Shown here: in pieces, positions 45,806 through 55,253 of the stretch
How positions within the stretch are numbered: the stretch's first letter is position 1
Layout: each line of letters opens with the position of its first letter
Assembly: GCF_002760615.1 (NCBI RefSeq)
Contig: NZ_AWWI01000096.1
Coordinates: forward strand, 1 to 64,000
From: Puniceibacterium antarcticum
GTDB lineage: Bacteria; Pseudomonadota; Alphaproteobacteria; Rhodobacterales; Rhodobacteraceae
Direction: 5' to 3'
DNA length: 64,000 nucleotides
Notes under the pieces: generated by a model
What the model was told of the DNA's origin: nothing
The model's database searches: none
Seen by the model: the letters and a program-made list of their open reading frames with translations, nothing else
Translations under genes and position numbers: made by a program

Positions 45806-46747
45806 TCAGTACCGGATCCTTGGATCGAAGAAGGAATAAGAGATGTCTACCAGCAGGTTGACAAAGACGTAGATGCCCGCCGTCAGCAGGATCATCGCCT
45901 GGATCACCGGATAGTCGCGCGCGAGGATGGCATCGACGGTCAGACGCCCGATGCCGGGAATGTTGAACACTGATTCCGTCACCACAACGCCAGAAATCAG
46001 CAGCGCAAACCCGGTGCCGATAATTGTGAGGATCGGCACGGCGGCATTGCGCAGGGCATGGCGGAACAGCACGACGTTTTCGCGCACACCCTTGGCGCGG
46101 GCGGTGCGGATGTAATCCTCGCCCAGAACCTCAAGCATGGAGGCGCGGGTCATGCGCGCGATCAGCGCAATATAGATGGTGGCGAGCGTCAGCGACGGCA
46201 GGATGGCACGGCTGAAAAAGGCGCCAAAGCCGTCGGCGGGGGATTTGTAGCCCTGCACAGGCACCCAGCGCAGATCAATCGCAAAGATCTGGATCAGGAT
46301 ATAGCCGATCACAAAGACCGGCACGGAAAACCCAAGGACAGAAAAGGACATGACCAGAAAATCGACCCAGGTGCGGTGGCGCCAGGCGGCAATCACGCCC
46401 ATCGGCACCGCCATCACGACAGAAATCACGATGGTCATCAGCGCGATGTTGATCGTCGGCCCGAGCCGGTCTGCCAGCATCCCTGCAACGGAGGTGTTGG
46501 ACAAAAGCGAGGTGCCCAGATCGCCGCGCAGCAGCTGGCCCATCCAGGTGATGAATTGCGTGAGCAGGGGATCGTTCAGACCCAGCCGCTCTCGGATGCG
46601 TTCAAGCTGAGCGGGTGTGGCCGCGTCCCCGGCAAGGATCGCAGCAGGATCGCCGGGCGTGAGGCGCAGAAGCAGGAAGACGAAGATGGCAACGATCACC
46701 ATCACCGGGATCGTCGCCAGCACGCGCTTCAAGATATAGAGAAACAT
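45806..46747 (-). CDS. Dipeptide-type ABC transporter permease (DppB-like)
   Basis: A 313-residue permease of the DppB/OppB class. It starts MFLYILKRVLATIPVMVIVAIFVF, contains LTPGDPAAILAGD and FGVMGISGSVA-like regions of the family, and has the coupling loop EDYIRTARAKGVRENVVLFRHALRN. It forms the channel heterodimer with the DppC-like subunit. Confidence 0.92.
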   Translation of the reverse strand: MFLYILKRVLATIPVMVIVAIFVFLLLRLTPGDPAAILAGDAATPAQLERIRERLGLNDPLLTQFITWMGQLLRGDLGTSLLSNTSVAGMLADRLGPTINIALMTIVISVVMAVPMGVIAAWRHRTWVDFLVMSFSVLGFSVPVFVIGYILIQIFAIDLRWVPVQGYKSPADGFGAFFSRAILPSLTLATIYIALIARMTRASMLEVLGEDYIRTARAKGVRENVVLFRHALRNAAVPILTIIGTGFALLISGVVVTESVFNIPGIGRLTVDAILARDYPVIQAMILLTAGIYVFVNLLVDISYSFFDPRIRY

Positions 46748-46784
46748 GCTCCGGGCTCTCCTTTAATTTGTCGGGGAAAGGGGT

Positions 46785-46809
46785 GGAGGGCACGCAAAGC
46801 GCCCCCTCC
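46785..46809 (-). terminator. Imperfect hairpin between the binding-protein and permease genes
   Basis: GGAGGGC (46785-46791) can pair with GCCCCCTCC (46801-46809) with a 2-base bulge, in the 70-base gap after the binding-protein gene. It may be an mRNA attenuator or stabiliser giving more binding protein than permease. Confidence 0.4.
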
Positions 46810-46817
46810 TGTGCGGA

Positions 46818-48428
46818 TTACTCTGCTTCTTTGGTCATGTTCCAGAACACCGGAACCGGCGAGGGAATCATGTTCTGGATCGTGTTCCGGCGGGCCTGCG
46901 GAATGATGTATTCGCCCATCATGATGTAGTTCACGTTATCCATGACATGTTCCTGGATCTTGACCGCAACCTCTTTCTGAGTTGCAGCATCCGGGGCCGC
47001 GACGAAATCGGCACGCAGCGCTTCGATTTCTTCATCTGTGGGCCAGCCGAACCAAGCGTCATTGCCACGGCCGTTGACCATCACGTTGATCAGCGGATCA
47101 GATACCTCGGGCACCATCCAGTTGGTGAAGAACATGTTCCAGCCGCCTTCGGTGACCGGGCTTTGCTGGGCACGGCGCTGCACGACAGACTGCCAGTCCA
47201 TGGTCTGCAGATCGACGGTGAAGCCGCCTTCGCGCAGGGCCTGAGCGGCAACGACGGGCTGGTTGATCAGGCTGATCACATCCGTGGGCGCCATCAGGAC
47301 GATGGGCGTGCCGTCATATCCGGCCTCTTCTAGAAGGGCCTTGGACTTTTCAGGATCAGCGCCGCCGGTCAGCGTTTCAGATCCGGACTCATCACCCAGA
47401 GGGGTCGAGCAGCCAAAGATCGCGCCGCAGACGTTATAGTATTCCGGATCGCCCTGCATCGTGGCCAGCATGGATTCCTGATCCAGCGCGGCCATGGCAG
47501 CCTGACGGATCAGCTTGTTGTCAAACGGAGGGTGCAGGAAGTTCGGCCGACCAATGGTCACATATCCCAGTTCATCCCGCTTTTCGACGGTGACGTCCGG
47601 GTTGCCGGACAGGATCGGCATCAGGTCGATCTGCACCTGTTCCAGATAGTCGATTTCGCCCGCCGACAGCGCGTTCAGCGCGGTCAGTGCGTCCGGCATG
47701 GTGGTCCAGACGACCTTGTCCACATTCACGACCTTGCCGCCGGCCATCCAGGAGGCGGGTTCGTCACGCGGCACGTAACCGTCGAACTTGTCATAGGTGA
47801 CCGACACGCCGGGTTCGTATTCCGCTTCGTTGAACACGAAGGGGCCGGAGCCTACATATTCGGTGATCGTCTCATCCGAAGAGGTCGCGGCGACGCGGGC
47901 GGGCATGATGAAGGGCGGCACGGCGGATTGCTTGGAAATCACGTCCAGCAGCGGTGCGAAGGGTTTGGTCAGGGTCCAGACGATGGTCTTGTCATCCGGC
48001 GCCTCAAGGCTGGCCGTCACGTCAAAGATCAGCTGACCGCCGGAATCGCGTTTGCCCCAACGGGACAGCGAGGCGACGACATCCGCGCCCGTCACCGGTG
48101 CGCCGTCATGGAACAGCAGCCCGTCGCGCAGCGTGAAGGTATAAGTCAGACCGTCTTCGGAGATTTCCCAGCTTGCCATCTGCGGTTGCGGTTTAAAGTC
48201 GGCGTCAACGGCGGTCAGAACGTCATAGATCATGTAGCCGTGGTCGCGCGTGATATGCGCGGTGGTTATGACCGGGTCGAGCACGCGCAGCCCCGAATGC
48301 ATCACGGCGGTGATGGTGGATGTATCCTGTTGCGCGGACAGGGCGCCGGGCATCAGCAGCGCGGTCCCCGTCAGCAGTGCGGCGGCAAGGCCGCGCGTCT
48401 CTTTCAGTGCAGATCTCAAAGTCAGCAT
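46818..48428 (-). CDS. ABC transporter substrate-binding protein, family 5 (peptide/nickel class)
   Basis: A 536-residue periplasmic protein of the SBP_bac_5 family. The signal peptide covers about the first 32 residues (AALLTGTALLMPGALSAQQ). Family blocks are VLDPVITTAHITRDHGYMIYDVL, WEISEDGLTYTFTLRDGLLFHDGAPV and GSGPFVFNEAEYEPG. It would bind the peptide or peptide-like ligand for the transporter. Its ATG overlaps the stop of the M81 peptidase gene (ATGCTGA), so the two are translationally linked. The ligand itself is not predictable. Confidence 0.92.
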   Translation of the reverse strand: MLTLRSALKETRGLAAALLTGTALLMPGALSAQQDTSTITAVMHSGLRVLDPVITTAHITRDHGYMIYDVLTAVDADFKPQPQMASWEISEDGLTYTFTLRDGLLFHDGAPVTGADVVASLSRWGKRDSGGQLIFDVTASLEAPDDKTIVWTLTKPFAPLLDVISKQSAVPPFIMPARVAATSSDETITEYVGSGPFVFNEAEYEPGVSVTYDKFDGYVPRDEPASWMAGGKVVNVDKVVWTTMPDALTALNALSAGEIDYLEQVQIDLMPILSGNPDVTVEKRDELGYVTIGRPNFLHPPFDNKLIRQAAMAALDQESMLATMQGDPEYYNVCGAIFGCSTPLGDESGSETLTGGADPEKSKALLEEAGYDGTPIVLMAPTDVISLINQPVVAAQALREGGFTVDLQTMDWQSVVQRRAQQSPVTEGGWNMFFTNWMVPEVSDPLINVMVNGRGNDAWFGWPTDEEIEALRADFVAAPDAATQKEVAVKIQEHVMDNVNYIMMGEYIIPQARRNTIQNMIPSPVPVFWNMTKEAE

Positions 48429-50017
48429 GTCTGTTTCCCATGTTGGTTGTCGGTTTGATTATGTTGGACCTCGGCAGGGGCTCCGCCGGAGTCAGGGCGC
48501 GCCGTATTGGCACGCGGGCCCCCAAAGACGGGGCCGTTGGGGGACAGCCGCAGCCCCGGACGCAGCCGCGTGAACGGCAGATCTGCAGGGTTGAACGGCA
48601 TCGGTCCGGGCGCCCGCGCGACAAGGATATCGCGCGCGATCGGTGCGAAATCCGCCCGGAAATGGGTCGAGCTTTTGACCACGAGGATTTGCTGATCCTC
48701 GGGTATGATCCTGACAAAGCGGAACATTTCGCGGTCGGCCATCTGCGCGATGCGGCTCGTGACCACGACGCGAACACCCCCTACCCGCAGGCAGGCAGAG
48801 GGCCCGAGATCGAGCCGTGTTCCGCCGTAATAGGGGCCTGTGGCATGGCATTTGCCATCCGAAAGCGCCTCGACAACGGCCTCAACCTCAACCGGGGGGT
48901 CATCTGGCAGGCCGGGATGGCCACCGATGCGGAACCGGGCAGTTGCGCCCTGCCCCGCCTCATGAGCGTGTTGTGCTGCGGATGGATCGACCATCAGCCC
49001 GATTGCGGCATTCTGCGCATCTGCATTGATCAGTGCGCGCAGCATTCCGGTGGTGGCGGAAACGCCGCCCGCCCCTGGATTGTCCTGGGTGTCGGCAATG
49101 ACGACAGGGCCTTTGCCCTGCGCCTGTGCCAGTTGAGCGGCCTGTTCCACCGCCTCGGCGGCGGTATAGGTCAGATGGTCGTCGAACGCGGATTCAGCAG
49201 CCTCATAAGCGGCGGCGATGCGGTCTGCGGCACGATCCGCGGCCTCTTGCGTGTCGCCGTAGGCAATAGCGGTCGGTCCGCAGTCGGGAATATCCGCCGC
49301 TGGAAACCCCATGAACAGCGAAGCCGTCAGTGCCCCCTCAGCTTCGGCCTTTGTCAGACCGGCATAGAGCCCGTCTGCGGGCGCCATATCGGTGGTCTGA
49401 AACGGGATAGGGACAAGGTAGGACATGCGCCGATACGCCTTGGCAGGGCGCATGCCGGTGGTCATCAGCCGGTCCAGAAGCCGCGCCGCCGCCGCGCCGG
49501 TCGCCGCCATATCCACATGCGGATAAGTGCGAAAGCCCACCAGCACATCGACAACAGTCACAAAGTTTTCCGAGATATTGCCGTGCAGATCAAGTGCTGC
49601 TGCGATCGGCACATCCGGGCCGACGGCGGCGCGCACGCGGCGCGCGATCTCGCCCTCTCCATCGTCCAGATGTTCGGCAACCATGGCGCCGTGCAGGTCC
49701 AGAAAGACGCCATCCAGCCGGCCTGCTGCATGCAGGCCGGCGACGATGTCATCGGCGATCTGCTCGAATGCGTCGCGGGTCACATGCGCCGACGGGATTG
49801 CCCCGGCCCAGAGCACCGGCAGCATGTCCCAGCCAAGCGTGGCCCCAACCGACAGCGCGCCCGATATGCCCAGATTTACATTGCGCGCGGCCCCGATCAG
49901 GTCCGGGCCGTAAGTCATTGGAATATAACCGCCCCCGAACCGGAACGCAGCCATATCCGCCGCCGCCGGTGCGAAGGTGTTGGTTTCGTGCAAAAAGCCC
50001 GCCAAGGCGACTTTCAT
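48422..50017 (-). CDS. M81-family metallopeptidase (MlrC-like)
   Basis: A 531-residue protein of peptidase family M81, typified by MlrC of microcystin degradation. The N-terminus MKVALAGFLHETNTFAP contains the metal-ligand HETNTF motif. Further metal or catalytic positions are in GVFLDLHGAMVAEHLDDGEGE, AALDLHGNISENFV and GFRTYPHVDMAATG, with ADTQDNPGAGG in the C-terminal domain. ATG 50017 is used because it begins directly with the conserved N-terminus. It is the first gene of the operon, divergent from the IclR regulator, so peptide cleavage in the cytoplasm after uptake is likely. The natural substrate is unknown. Confidence 0.9.
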   Translation of the reverse strand: MKVALAGFLHETNTFAPAAADMAAFRFGGGYIPMTYGPDLIGAARNVNLGISGALSVGATLGWDMLPVLWAGAIPSAHVTRDAFEQIADDIVAGLHAAGRLDGVFLDLHGAMVAEHLDDGEGEIARRVRAAVGPDVPIAAALDLHGNISENFVTVVDVLVGFRTYPHVDMAATGAAAARLLDRLMTTGMRPAKAYRRMSYLVPIPFQTTDMAPADGLYAGLTKAEAEGALTASLFMGFPAADIPDCGPTAIAYGDTQEAADRAADRIAAAYEAAESAFDDHLTYTAAEAVEQAAQLAQAQGKGPVVIADTQDNPGAGGVSATTGMLRALINADAQNAAIGLMVDPSAAQHAHEAGQGATARFRIGGHPGLPDDPPVEVEAVVEALSDGKCHATGPYYGGTRLDLGPSACLRVGGVRVVVTSRIAQMADREMFRFVRIIPEDQQILVVKSSTHFRADFAPIARDILVARAPGPMPFNPADLPFTRLRPGLRLSPNGPVFGGPRANTARPDSGGAPAEVQHNQTDNQHGKQTC

Positions 50018-50076
50018 GAAGACCGCTCTGTCATATTTCGATCCCTGTCGCATTCCGGCACGTCGCGCTTGCGTAT

Positions 50077-50105
50077 TGTCAGGCGATACACTTATATCGC
50101 TGACA
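50077..50105. promoter_or_regulatory. Imperfect palindrome in the M81/IclR divergent promoter region
   Basis: TGTCAGGCGATA (50077-50088) and TATCGCTGACA (50095-50105) form an inverted repeat with a one-base insertion. It lies midway between the start codons of the divergent M81 operon and the IclR gene, the usual place of an IclR operator. Confidence 0.55.
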
Positions 50106-50150
50106 GATCATACGAACCCCTTTTAAGATTAGTCAAGCAAGAGGTTTCCA

Positions 50151-50960
50151 ATGCCAAGCATTCTGCGTGCAGAGTCGCCCATACCGACCAATCTTCAGGC
50201 AGAAGACGACCGTTTGTTCGTCCGTTCAGCAGGGCGCACAATGCAGGTACTGAGCGCCTTTCATCAGGCCAGCGGACCGCTGAGCCTTTCGGAAATCGCC
50301 ACACGGGCCGAAATCGACCGTTCGGCGGCGCAACGTCTTGTTCATACGTTGATGTCGCTTGGCTATGTGCGGCGCAGCGCGGATGACCGCGGCTATCTTC
50401 CCGGGATCCGCCTGCTGGATCATACGCTGGATCTGCTGCGCTTGGACCCGGTGATTCAGAAGGCGACGCCGGTTCTGCTGGAGTTGCGCAAGACCCTGCG
50501 GGAACGTGTGGATTTCAGCCTGTATGACGAAACCCGTCTGATCTATGCGCTGCGCATGCAAAGCAAGCGCGAAACCTTTTATGCCTCCCTTGTGGGTCAC
50601 AGTGTTCCGACCTTCTGCACCGCAGGTGGCCGGGCGGTTCTTTCTGCACTGCCCCAGGACGCGGCGCGTGAGATCGTGATGCGCTCGGCACTACACAAAT
50701 ACACTTCTTCGACTGAAACGGATCCGGAGGTGATCCTGTCCGAGATCGCAAAGGCACGCAGGGATGGATACGCTGTGCTGACTGAAGAATTTGTTCAGGG
50801 CGAGATCGCCATCGGTGTGGCCGTAACCAGCCGCGCCGGCCACCCGCTGGGCGCGATCCATGTGGCAGGATCGCTGGCCGAATGGACACCAGAGGATTTC
50901 GAGCGGAAGGCTGCACCGCTTGCCACCGAGGCAGCTCGTGCCATCAATGGCAGCCTGTGA
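50151..50960 (+). CDS. IclR-family transcriptional regulator
   Basis: A 269-residue regulator. The N-terminal winged helix reads RTMQVLSAFHQASGPLSLSEIATRAEIDRSAAQRLVHTL, and the C-terminal GAF-like effector domain contains SLVGHSVPTFCTAGGRAVLSALP and GYAVLTEEFVQGEIAIGVAV, the family pattern. It is divergent from the M81 operon and is probably its local repressor or activator, with an uptake or degradation product as effector. Confidence 0.93.
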   Translation: MPSILRAESPIPTNLQAEDDRLFVRSAGRTMQVLSAFHQASGPLSLSEIATRAEIDRSAAQRLVHTLMSLGYVRRSADDRGYLPGIRLLDHTLDLLRLDPVIQKATPVLLELRKTLRERVDFSLYDETRLIYALRMQSKRETFYASLVGHSVPTFCTAGGRAVLSALPQDAAREIVMRSALHKYTSSTETDPEVILSEIAKARRDGYAVLTEEFVQGEIAIGVAVTSRAGHPLGAIHVAGSLAEWTPEDFERKAAPLATEAARAINGSL

Positions 50961-51464
50961 CTGGGTTTTTCTAACAAACTCGTGCGACAAAATTTAAGTT
51001 TATAATAATTTATTAACAATAACTTCCTGAACTTTTCTCAGATTTTACATTAACTGCCATCAGGGCCGGTGAGATGCTGGGGCGTTGAGCGCTTTGCAGC
51101 CGCGTTCTGCCCAGCCACTGGAGATGATCTGAGACGCGACGGCGACAAGCGCAGGTGGCGGCGGATCGGCAAAGCGAGTCCAGATCGAGGCGTTTCTCCC
51201 GCTGAAAGGCGCGATGTGCAGGGCTGTGGGTCAGCGCATTTGTGGTCTGCTTCGGCCCGGTTGCGGAGAAGTCCCGGAGGGCGGATCCGTCAGAATTCAG
51301 CGTCGAAACGGGGGCTGGAAGCCGTATGGAAAGCGTATGGTTTGCGTATGGCCCGGGTAAGGCCGCGGCGCGCCTGACTGGCGATAAATCGCCGGTTCAA
51401 AGATATCGTTCCAGCGACGCGCTGGCCAGTTCCCCACCCCCGACTTCTCGGGTATTCAGGTGTC
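50961..51464. other. Intergenic region with three CGTATGG repeats
   Basis: No gene is supported in these 504 bases; a few arginine-rich frames look like chance. The region contains three CGTATGG heptamers at 51323, 51334 and 51345 and probably the promoter of the downstream antiporter. Confidence 0.5.
51323..51351 (+). repeat. Three CGTATGG heptamers at 11-bp spacing
   Basis: CGTATGG occurs at 51323-51329, 51334-51340 and 51345-51351, separated by AAAG and TTTG, giving an 11-bp period close to one DNA turn. It lies about 115 bases before the antiporter start. Confidence 0.7.
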
Positions 51465-53978
51465 ATGGATATCATTCTGATCACGACCGTCATCGCCTCG
51501 CTTTTCCTTGTCATCGGCATTGCCGAGCCGCTGGCGGCGTGGTTACGCCTGCCTTACAGCGTGATTCTGGCCGTGGTGGGCATGCTCATCGGGGCGGCGG
51601 CGATCTTTTTCCTACGCACGGAGTTTACCGATGCGCTGAACCCGGTGGCCGAGGCAATTCTGGGACTGCCGATCCGGTCAAACGTTTTCCTTTACGTGTT
51701 CCTGCCGACGCTGCTGTTTCAGGCGACGCTTGGCATGAATTTGCGCCGCATGTTGGACGACTGGGTGCCCATTCTGGTTCTGGCGGTTGTGGCCGTGGTC
51801 GTGGCGACGCTCAGTGTCGGGTATGCGTTGTCCTGGTTCAGCACGCTGCCGCTGGCCGCCTGTCTGCTGGTTGGCGCTATCGTGTCCACCACAGATCCGT
51901 CGGCGGTTGTGTCCATCTTCCGGTCAATTTCAGCGCCCCGCAGGCTTGCGCGGATCATCGAGGGCGAAAGCTTGCTGAACGATGCCGCCGCGATTGCGCT
52001 GTTCGGGCTGTTCATGGGCTTTGTGATGCTGGGGCTGCCTGACCCTACGCTGGGGGATGCGCTGGGGCGCTTTCCGCTGCTGATCGGCGGCGGCGCGGCT
52101 GTGGGCTGGATCACGTCACATTTTGCCATCTGGATCATGGCATTCTTCAAGAGCCACGAGCGGGCGCAAATCTCGGTTTCCGTGGCTCTGCCGTATCTGG
52201 CTTATATCGGCGCGGAACAGAGCATCGGCGCGTCAGGTGTGATTGCGGTTGTGACGGCGGGCCTGACAATGAACCTGACCGGGCCGGGCCGTCTGCCGCC
52301 GCAGGCCTGGGCGCATCTGCGTGAGATCTGGGATCTGCTGGCCCATTGGGCGGGAGCGCTGATCTTTATCCTTGCCGCGCTGTTGATCCCGCGCCTGCTG
52401 GAAGAAGTGCGCGCGGCTGATTTTGCACTGGTCGGCGTCGTGATCATTGCCGCCGTCACGGCACGCGCGGTGATCCTGTTCGGGCTGCTGCCGCTGCTGA
52501 CGCTGTTGCGGGTGTCACCCGCGGTCGAGCGGCCCTATCGCATCGCGATCCTGTGGGGTGGGTTGCGGGGGGCTGTGACACTGGCGCTGGCGCTGGCCGT
52601 GACCGAAAGCATCCGTGTGCCGCTGGAGATCAAGCGCGTGGTCGGCATCCTTGCCACCGGGTTCACGCTATTTACGCTGATGGTGCAGGGGACCACGCTG
52701 CGCAGCGTGATCAGCTGGCTGGGGCTGGACCGGCTGTCGCCGATTGACGAGGCGCTGTCGCGGCAGGTGGTGGCCGTTGCGCTGCAGACGGTGCGCGAGG
52801 ATGTGGCGCGGACGACGGAAAACTATGAGCTGAGCCGCGATATCGTGCGATCCGAGGCCAAGACCTTTGGCGAGCGGCTGGACGGCGCGGTCGAAAAGGC
52901 CGAGGACAGCGCCGATATTCTGGACCGCGACCGGATCACGCTGGGGCTGATCGCGCTGGCGGGCCATGAACGTGACACGATTCTGGCGCGGGTGCGGGAA
53001 CGCACGATCTCTGCCCGGATGGCGGAACAGGTGCTGTCGGATGCGGACCGGCTGATCGAAGGGGCGCGGTCGGGCGGGCGCAACGGCTATCAGCGCGCGG
53101 CGCGGCTGAGTGTGGCCTATGGGCGCAGCTTTCAGACAGCGGTGGCGCTGCAGCGACGGCTGGGTCTGGCCAAACCGCTGGCACGCCTGACCGCCGACCG
53201 GTTCGAGCTTTTGCTGTCGCAGCGGCTGATCCTGCGCGATCTGGGGGCGTTTATCGACGGGCGTATCCGGCGCATTCACGGTCGGCGCGTGGGCGATCTG
53301 CTGCACGAGCTTCTGTCGCGCCGGCTTGAAGCGACGGACACCGCGCTGGAGGGGCTGCGCCTGCAATATCCCGGCTATGCCGAAGAGCTGGAGCGCCGCT
53401 TTATCCGGCGCACGGCGCTGCGTCTGGAAGAGCGGGAATACAATGCCATGCGCGAAGACGCGCTGATCGGGGCCGAAGTCTATACGGCGCTGATGCAAAA
53501 CCTTGGCGCGCGGCGTGCGGCAGCCGAAGAGCGCCCGTCGCTGGACATCGCGCTGCAGCGGGCCGAACTGGTCCGGCAGTTCCCGCTGTTCACCGGGTTC
53601 GACGATGCCGCGCTCAAGCGGCTGGGGCGGGCGTTGCAGACAGTTTATGTGAATGCAGGCAAGGTCATTGCCCGCAAGGACAGCATTGCCGACAGCGTCT
53701 ATTTCATCGCATCAGGCGCGGTCGAGCTGGAGAGTGCGGGCCAGACCTGGCGGCTGGGTCGAGGAGAGATGTTCGGCCAGCTGGCGATCCTGACGCAAAA
53801 GGCGCGACGGGCCGAGGTGCGCGCGATTGCACCCTCGACCTTGCTGATGCTGGATGAGGCGCGGTTCCGCCGTCTGCTGGAGCGCAGTCCGACGCTGCAG
53901 GAGGCCGTGCGCATCAGCGCAGAGCAGCGGGGACTGGATCCGGCGCTGTTCCTGCCAATGGGAACAAAGGACAGCTGA
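51465..53978 (+). CDS. CPA1-family cation/proton antiporter with cyclic nucleotide-binding domain
   Basis: An 837-residue protein. The first 430 residues form a CPA1 (NhaP/NHE-like) antiporter with about 12 helices. They include the ion-binding region GAIVSTTDPSAVVSIFRSISAPRRLARIIEGESLLNDAAAI, where a Thr-Asp-Pro pair and the ND motif are visible (cited in parts). A long cytoplasmic helical region follows (about 430-690), then a cyclic nucleotide-binding fold near 700-825 (FPLFTGFDDAALKRLGRAL, VYFIASGAVELES, GRGEMFGQLAILTQKARRAE). A cAMP- or cGMP-modulated Na+ or K+/H+ antiporter is the natural reading. Only the CGTATGG repeats are seen upstream. Confidence 0.92.
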   Translation: MDIILITTVIASLFLVIGIAEPLAAWLRLPYSVILAVVGMLIGAAAIFFLRTEFTDALNPVAEAILGLPIRSNVFLYVFLPTLLFQATLGMNLRRMLDDWVPILVLAVVAVVVATLSVGYALSWFSTLPLAACLLVGAIVSTTDPSAVVSIFRSISAPRRLARIIEGESLLNDAAAIALFGLFMGFVMLGLPDPTLGDALGRFPLLIGGGAAVGWITSHFAIWIMAFFKSHERAQISVSVALPYLAYIGAEQSIGASGVIAVVTAGLTMNLTGPGRLPPQAWAHLREIWDLLAHWAGALIFILAALLIPRLLEEVRAADFALVGVVIIAAVTARAVILFGLLPLLTLLRVSPAVERPYRIAILWGGLRGAVTLALALAVTESIRVPLEIKRVVGILATGFTLFTLMVQGTTLRSVISWLGLDRLSPIDEALSRQVVAVALQTVREDVARTTENYELSRDIVRSEAKTFGERLDGAVEKAEDSADILDRDRITLGLIALAGHERDTILARVRERTISARMAEQVLSDADRLIEGARSGGRNGYQRAARLSVAYGRSFQTAVALQRRLGLAKPLARLTADRFELLLSQRLILRDLGAFIDGRIRRIHGRRVGDLLHELLSRRLEATDTALEGLRLQYPGYAEELERRFIRRTALRLEEREYNAMREDALIGAEVYTALMQNLGARRAAAEERPSLDIALQRAELVRQFPLFTGFDDAALKRLGRALQTVYVNAGKVIARKDSIADSVYFIASGAVELESAGQTWRLGRGEMFGQLAILTQKARRAEVRAIAPSTLLMLDEARFRRLLERSPTLQEAVRISAEQRGLDPALFLPMGTKDS

Positions 53979-53996
53979 GCGTGGTAGGCGTCGGCG

Positions 53997-55151
53997 TTAC
54001 TTTGTGCCGGCGCGCCAGCGCATGCCCCAGCCATAGGCGTTGTCCATCGCCTCGTGCCCTGCGAAAAAGCGCACCTCGCGGTTGACGCGGATCTGGTTGT
54101 CCTTGTTTTCCAGCAGGGCGACGGCGCACATGCCGTTGCGGCTGTCGAGGCTTTGTACGTTCATGCGCACCTCGACCTCGGGCTGGCCGGGGACCATCAG
54201 GCGGATGACACCATCGGTTTCCTGCCAGTTGGCAACACCTTCGTAGATGAAGGCAAAGATCAGCACGCGGCGGAAGTTCGACCAGGCGTCGCCGTTGATT
54301 TCCAGCCATTCGCCGTCGGTTGAGGTGCCGGTGCGGTCATCGGCCAGCAGTTTGGTGAAGGGCAAGGCGTCGAGATCCCCAAAGCTGTTGCCAAGCGCCT
54401 GAACGACGCCGAATTCGCCGGTGCGAAATTCAACAAAGGCGCCAAGGTCGAGGTCGATGCCGCGCTTGCCCATGCCGAAGAAGCCGCCAGCGGTCTTTTT
54501 CTGGTTCCAGTTGAGATTGACGCGGATGCGGCCAAATTTGCCGTCCTGTTTCTTGAGCGAGATCGTGCTGTCGTTCTTGGTCAGGGAGACCTTTGAGAGA
54601 TCAATTTTGGGGGATGGAGCTGCCGGTTTCGGCGCGGCGGCGGGCGGGGCTGCGGGTGCGGGTTCTGCGACTTCGACACCGAAATGTTCGGCCAGCGCCT
54701 GCAGGCCGCCGTTGAAGCCTTGGCCCACATTGCGGATCTTCCAATGGCCGTTGCGTTTGTAAACCTCGCACAGGATCAGCGCGGATTCCGTGCGGCCCGT
54801 GGTGTCGATCTGCATGTCGATCCCGCCGGATATCGCAAGTTTCAGCCCGGCGACCGAACTGAAGGCGCCGCTGTCGAGGGTGGCGTTCACCACGATCTTT
54901 TCGACATCGGCCCCGATCTTGCCAAGCGCGAAGGCAAAGCTGTGGGTGTTGCCGCTGACGTTCTGCGACACCGCGCCGCCGCCGATGACGGGCTGGTTGA
55001 AAAAGCACATATCGCCGTCCCCGCGCACCTTGCCATCTGCGTAAAGCTGCAGGGCGGTGACATCGATGGCGCCCCCCTGCGGGAGATGCACGTCAAGCGT
55101 GAAATCCGGCGATGCAAGCGGGGCGTTTGCGCCCATGGCAAGTGTGGTCAT
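53997..55151 (-). CDS. terA: Tellurium-resistance family protein TerA
   Basis: A 384-residue protein matching TerA in length and build. It has an N-terminal TerD-type calcium-binding domain (FTLDVHLPQGGAIDVTALQL, GRTESALILCEVYKRNGHWKI), an Ala-Pro linker at about residues 178-202 and a C-terminal TerA domain (GRIRVNLNWNQKK, GIDLDLGAFVEF, EGVANWQETDGVIRLMVPGQ). The family is a cytoplasmic stress or metal-response factor whose biochemical action is unknown. ATG 55151 is preferred because GGGAGACGG precedes it. It is the last gene of the ter cluster. Confidence 0.88.
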   Translation of the reverse strand: MTTLAMGANAPLASPDFTLDVHLPQGGAIDVTALQLYADGKVRGDGDMCFFNQPVIGGGAVSQNVSGNTHSFAFALGKIGADVEKIVVNATLDSGAFSSVAGLKLAISGGIDMQIDTTGRTESALILCEVYKRNGHWKIRNVGQGFNGGLQALAEHFGVEVAEPAPAAPPAAAPKPAAPSPKIDLSKVSLTKNDSTISLKKQDGKFGRIRVNLNWNQKKTAGGFFGMGKRGIDLDLGAFVEFRTGEFGVVQALGNSFGDLDALPFTKLLADDRTGTSTDGEWLEINGDAWSNFRRVLIFAFIYEGVANWQETDGVIRLMVPGQPEVEVRMNVQSLDSRNGMCAVALLENKDNQIRVNREVRFFAGHEAMDNAYGWGMRWRAGTK

Positions 55152-55253
55152 GATCCGTCTCCCGGGGGGGTGGCGCGGGGCCTGCAGAGTGCAGCCCCCG
55201 GTCATTGGCACAAGGCGCGCGGAGGGACGTCCCCCGCGCGCGAACTAAAAAGC

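Noticed and set aside
48320-50386. A 688-codon frame on the plus strand opposite the M81 peptidase
   Set aside because: It is antisense to a well-supported gene, has no domain pattern, and is a typical high-GC shadow.
51069-51377. Arg-rich frame in front of the antiporter gene
   Set aside because: It overlaps the CGTATGG repeats and the composition suggests chance.
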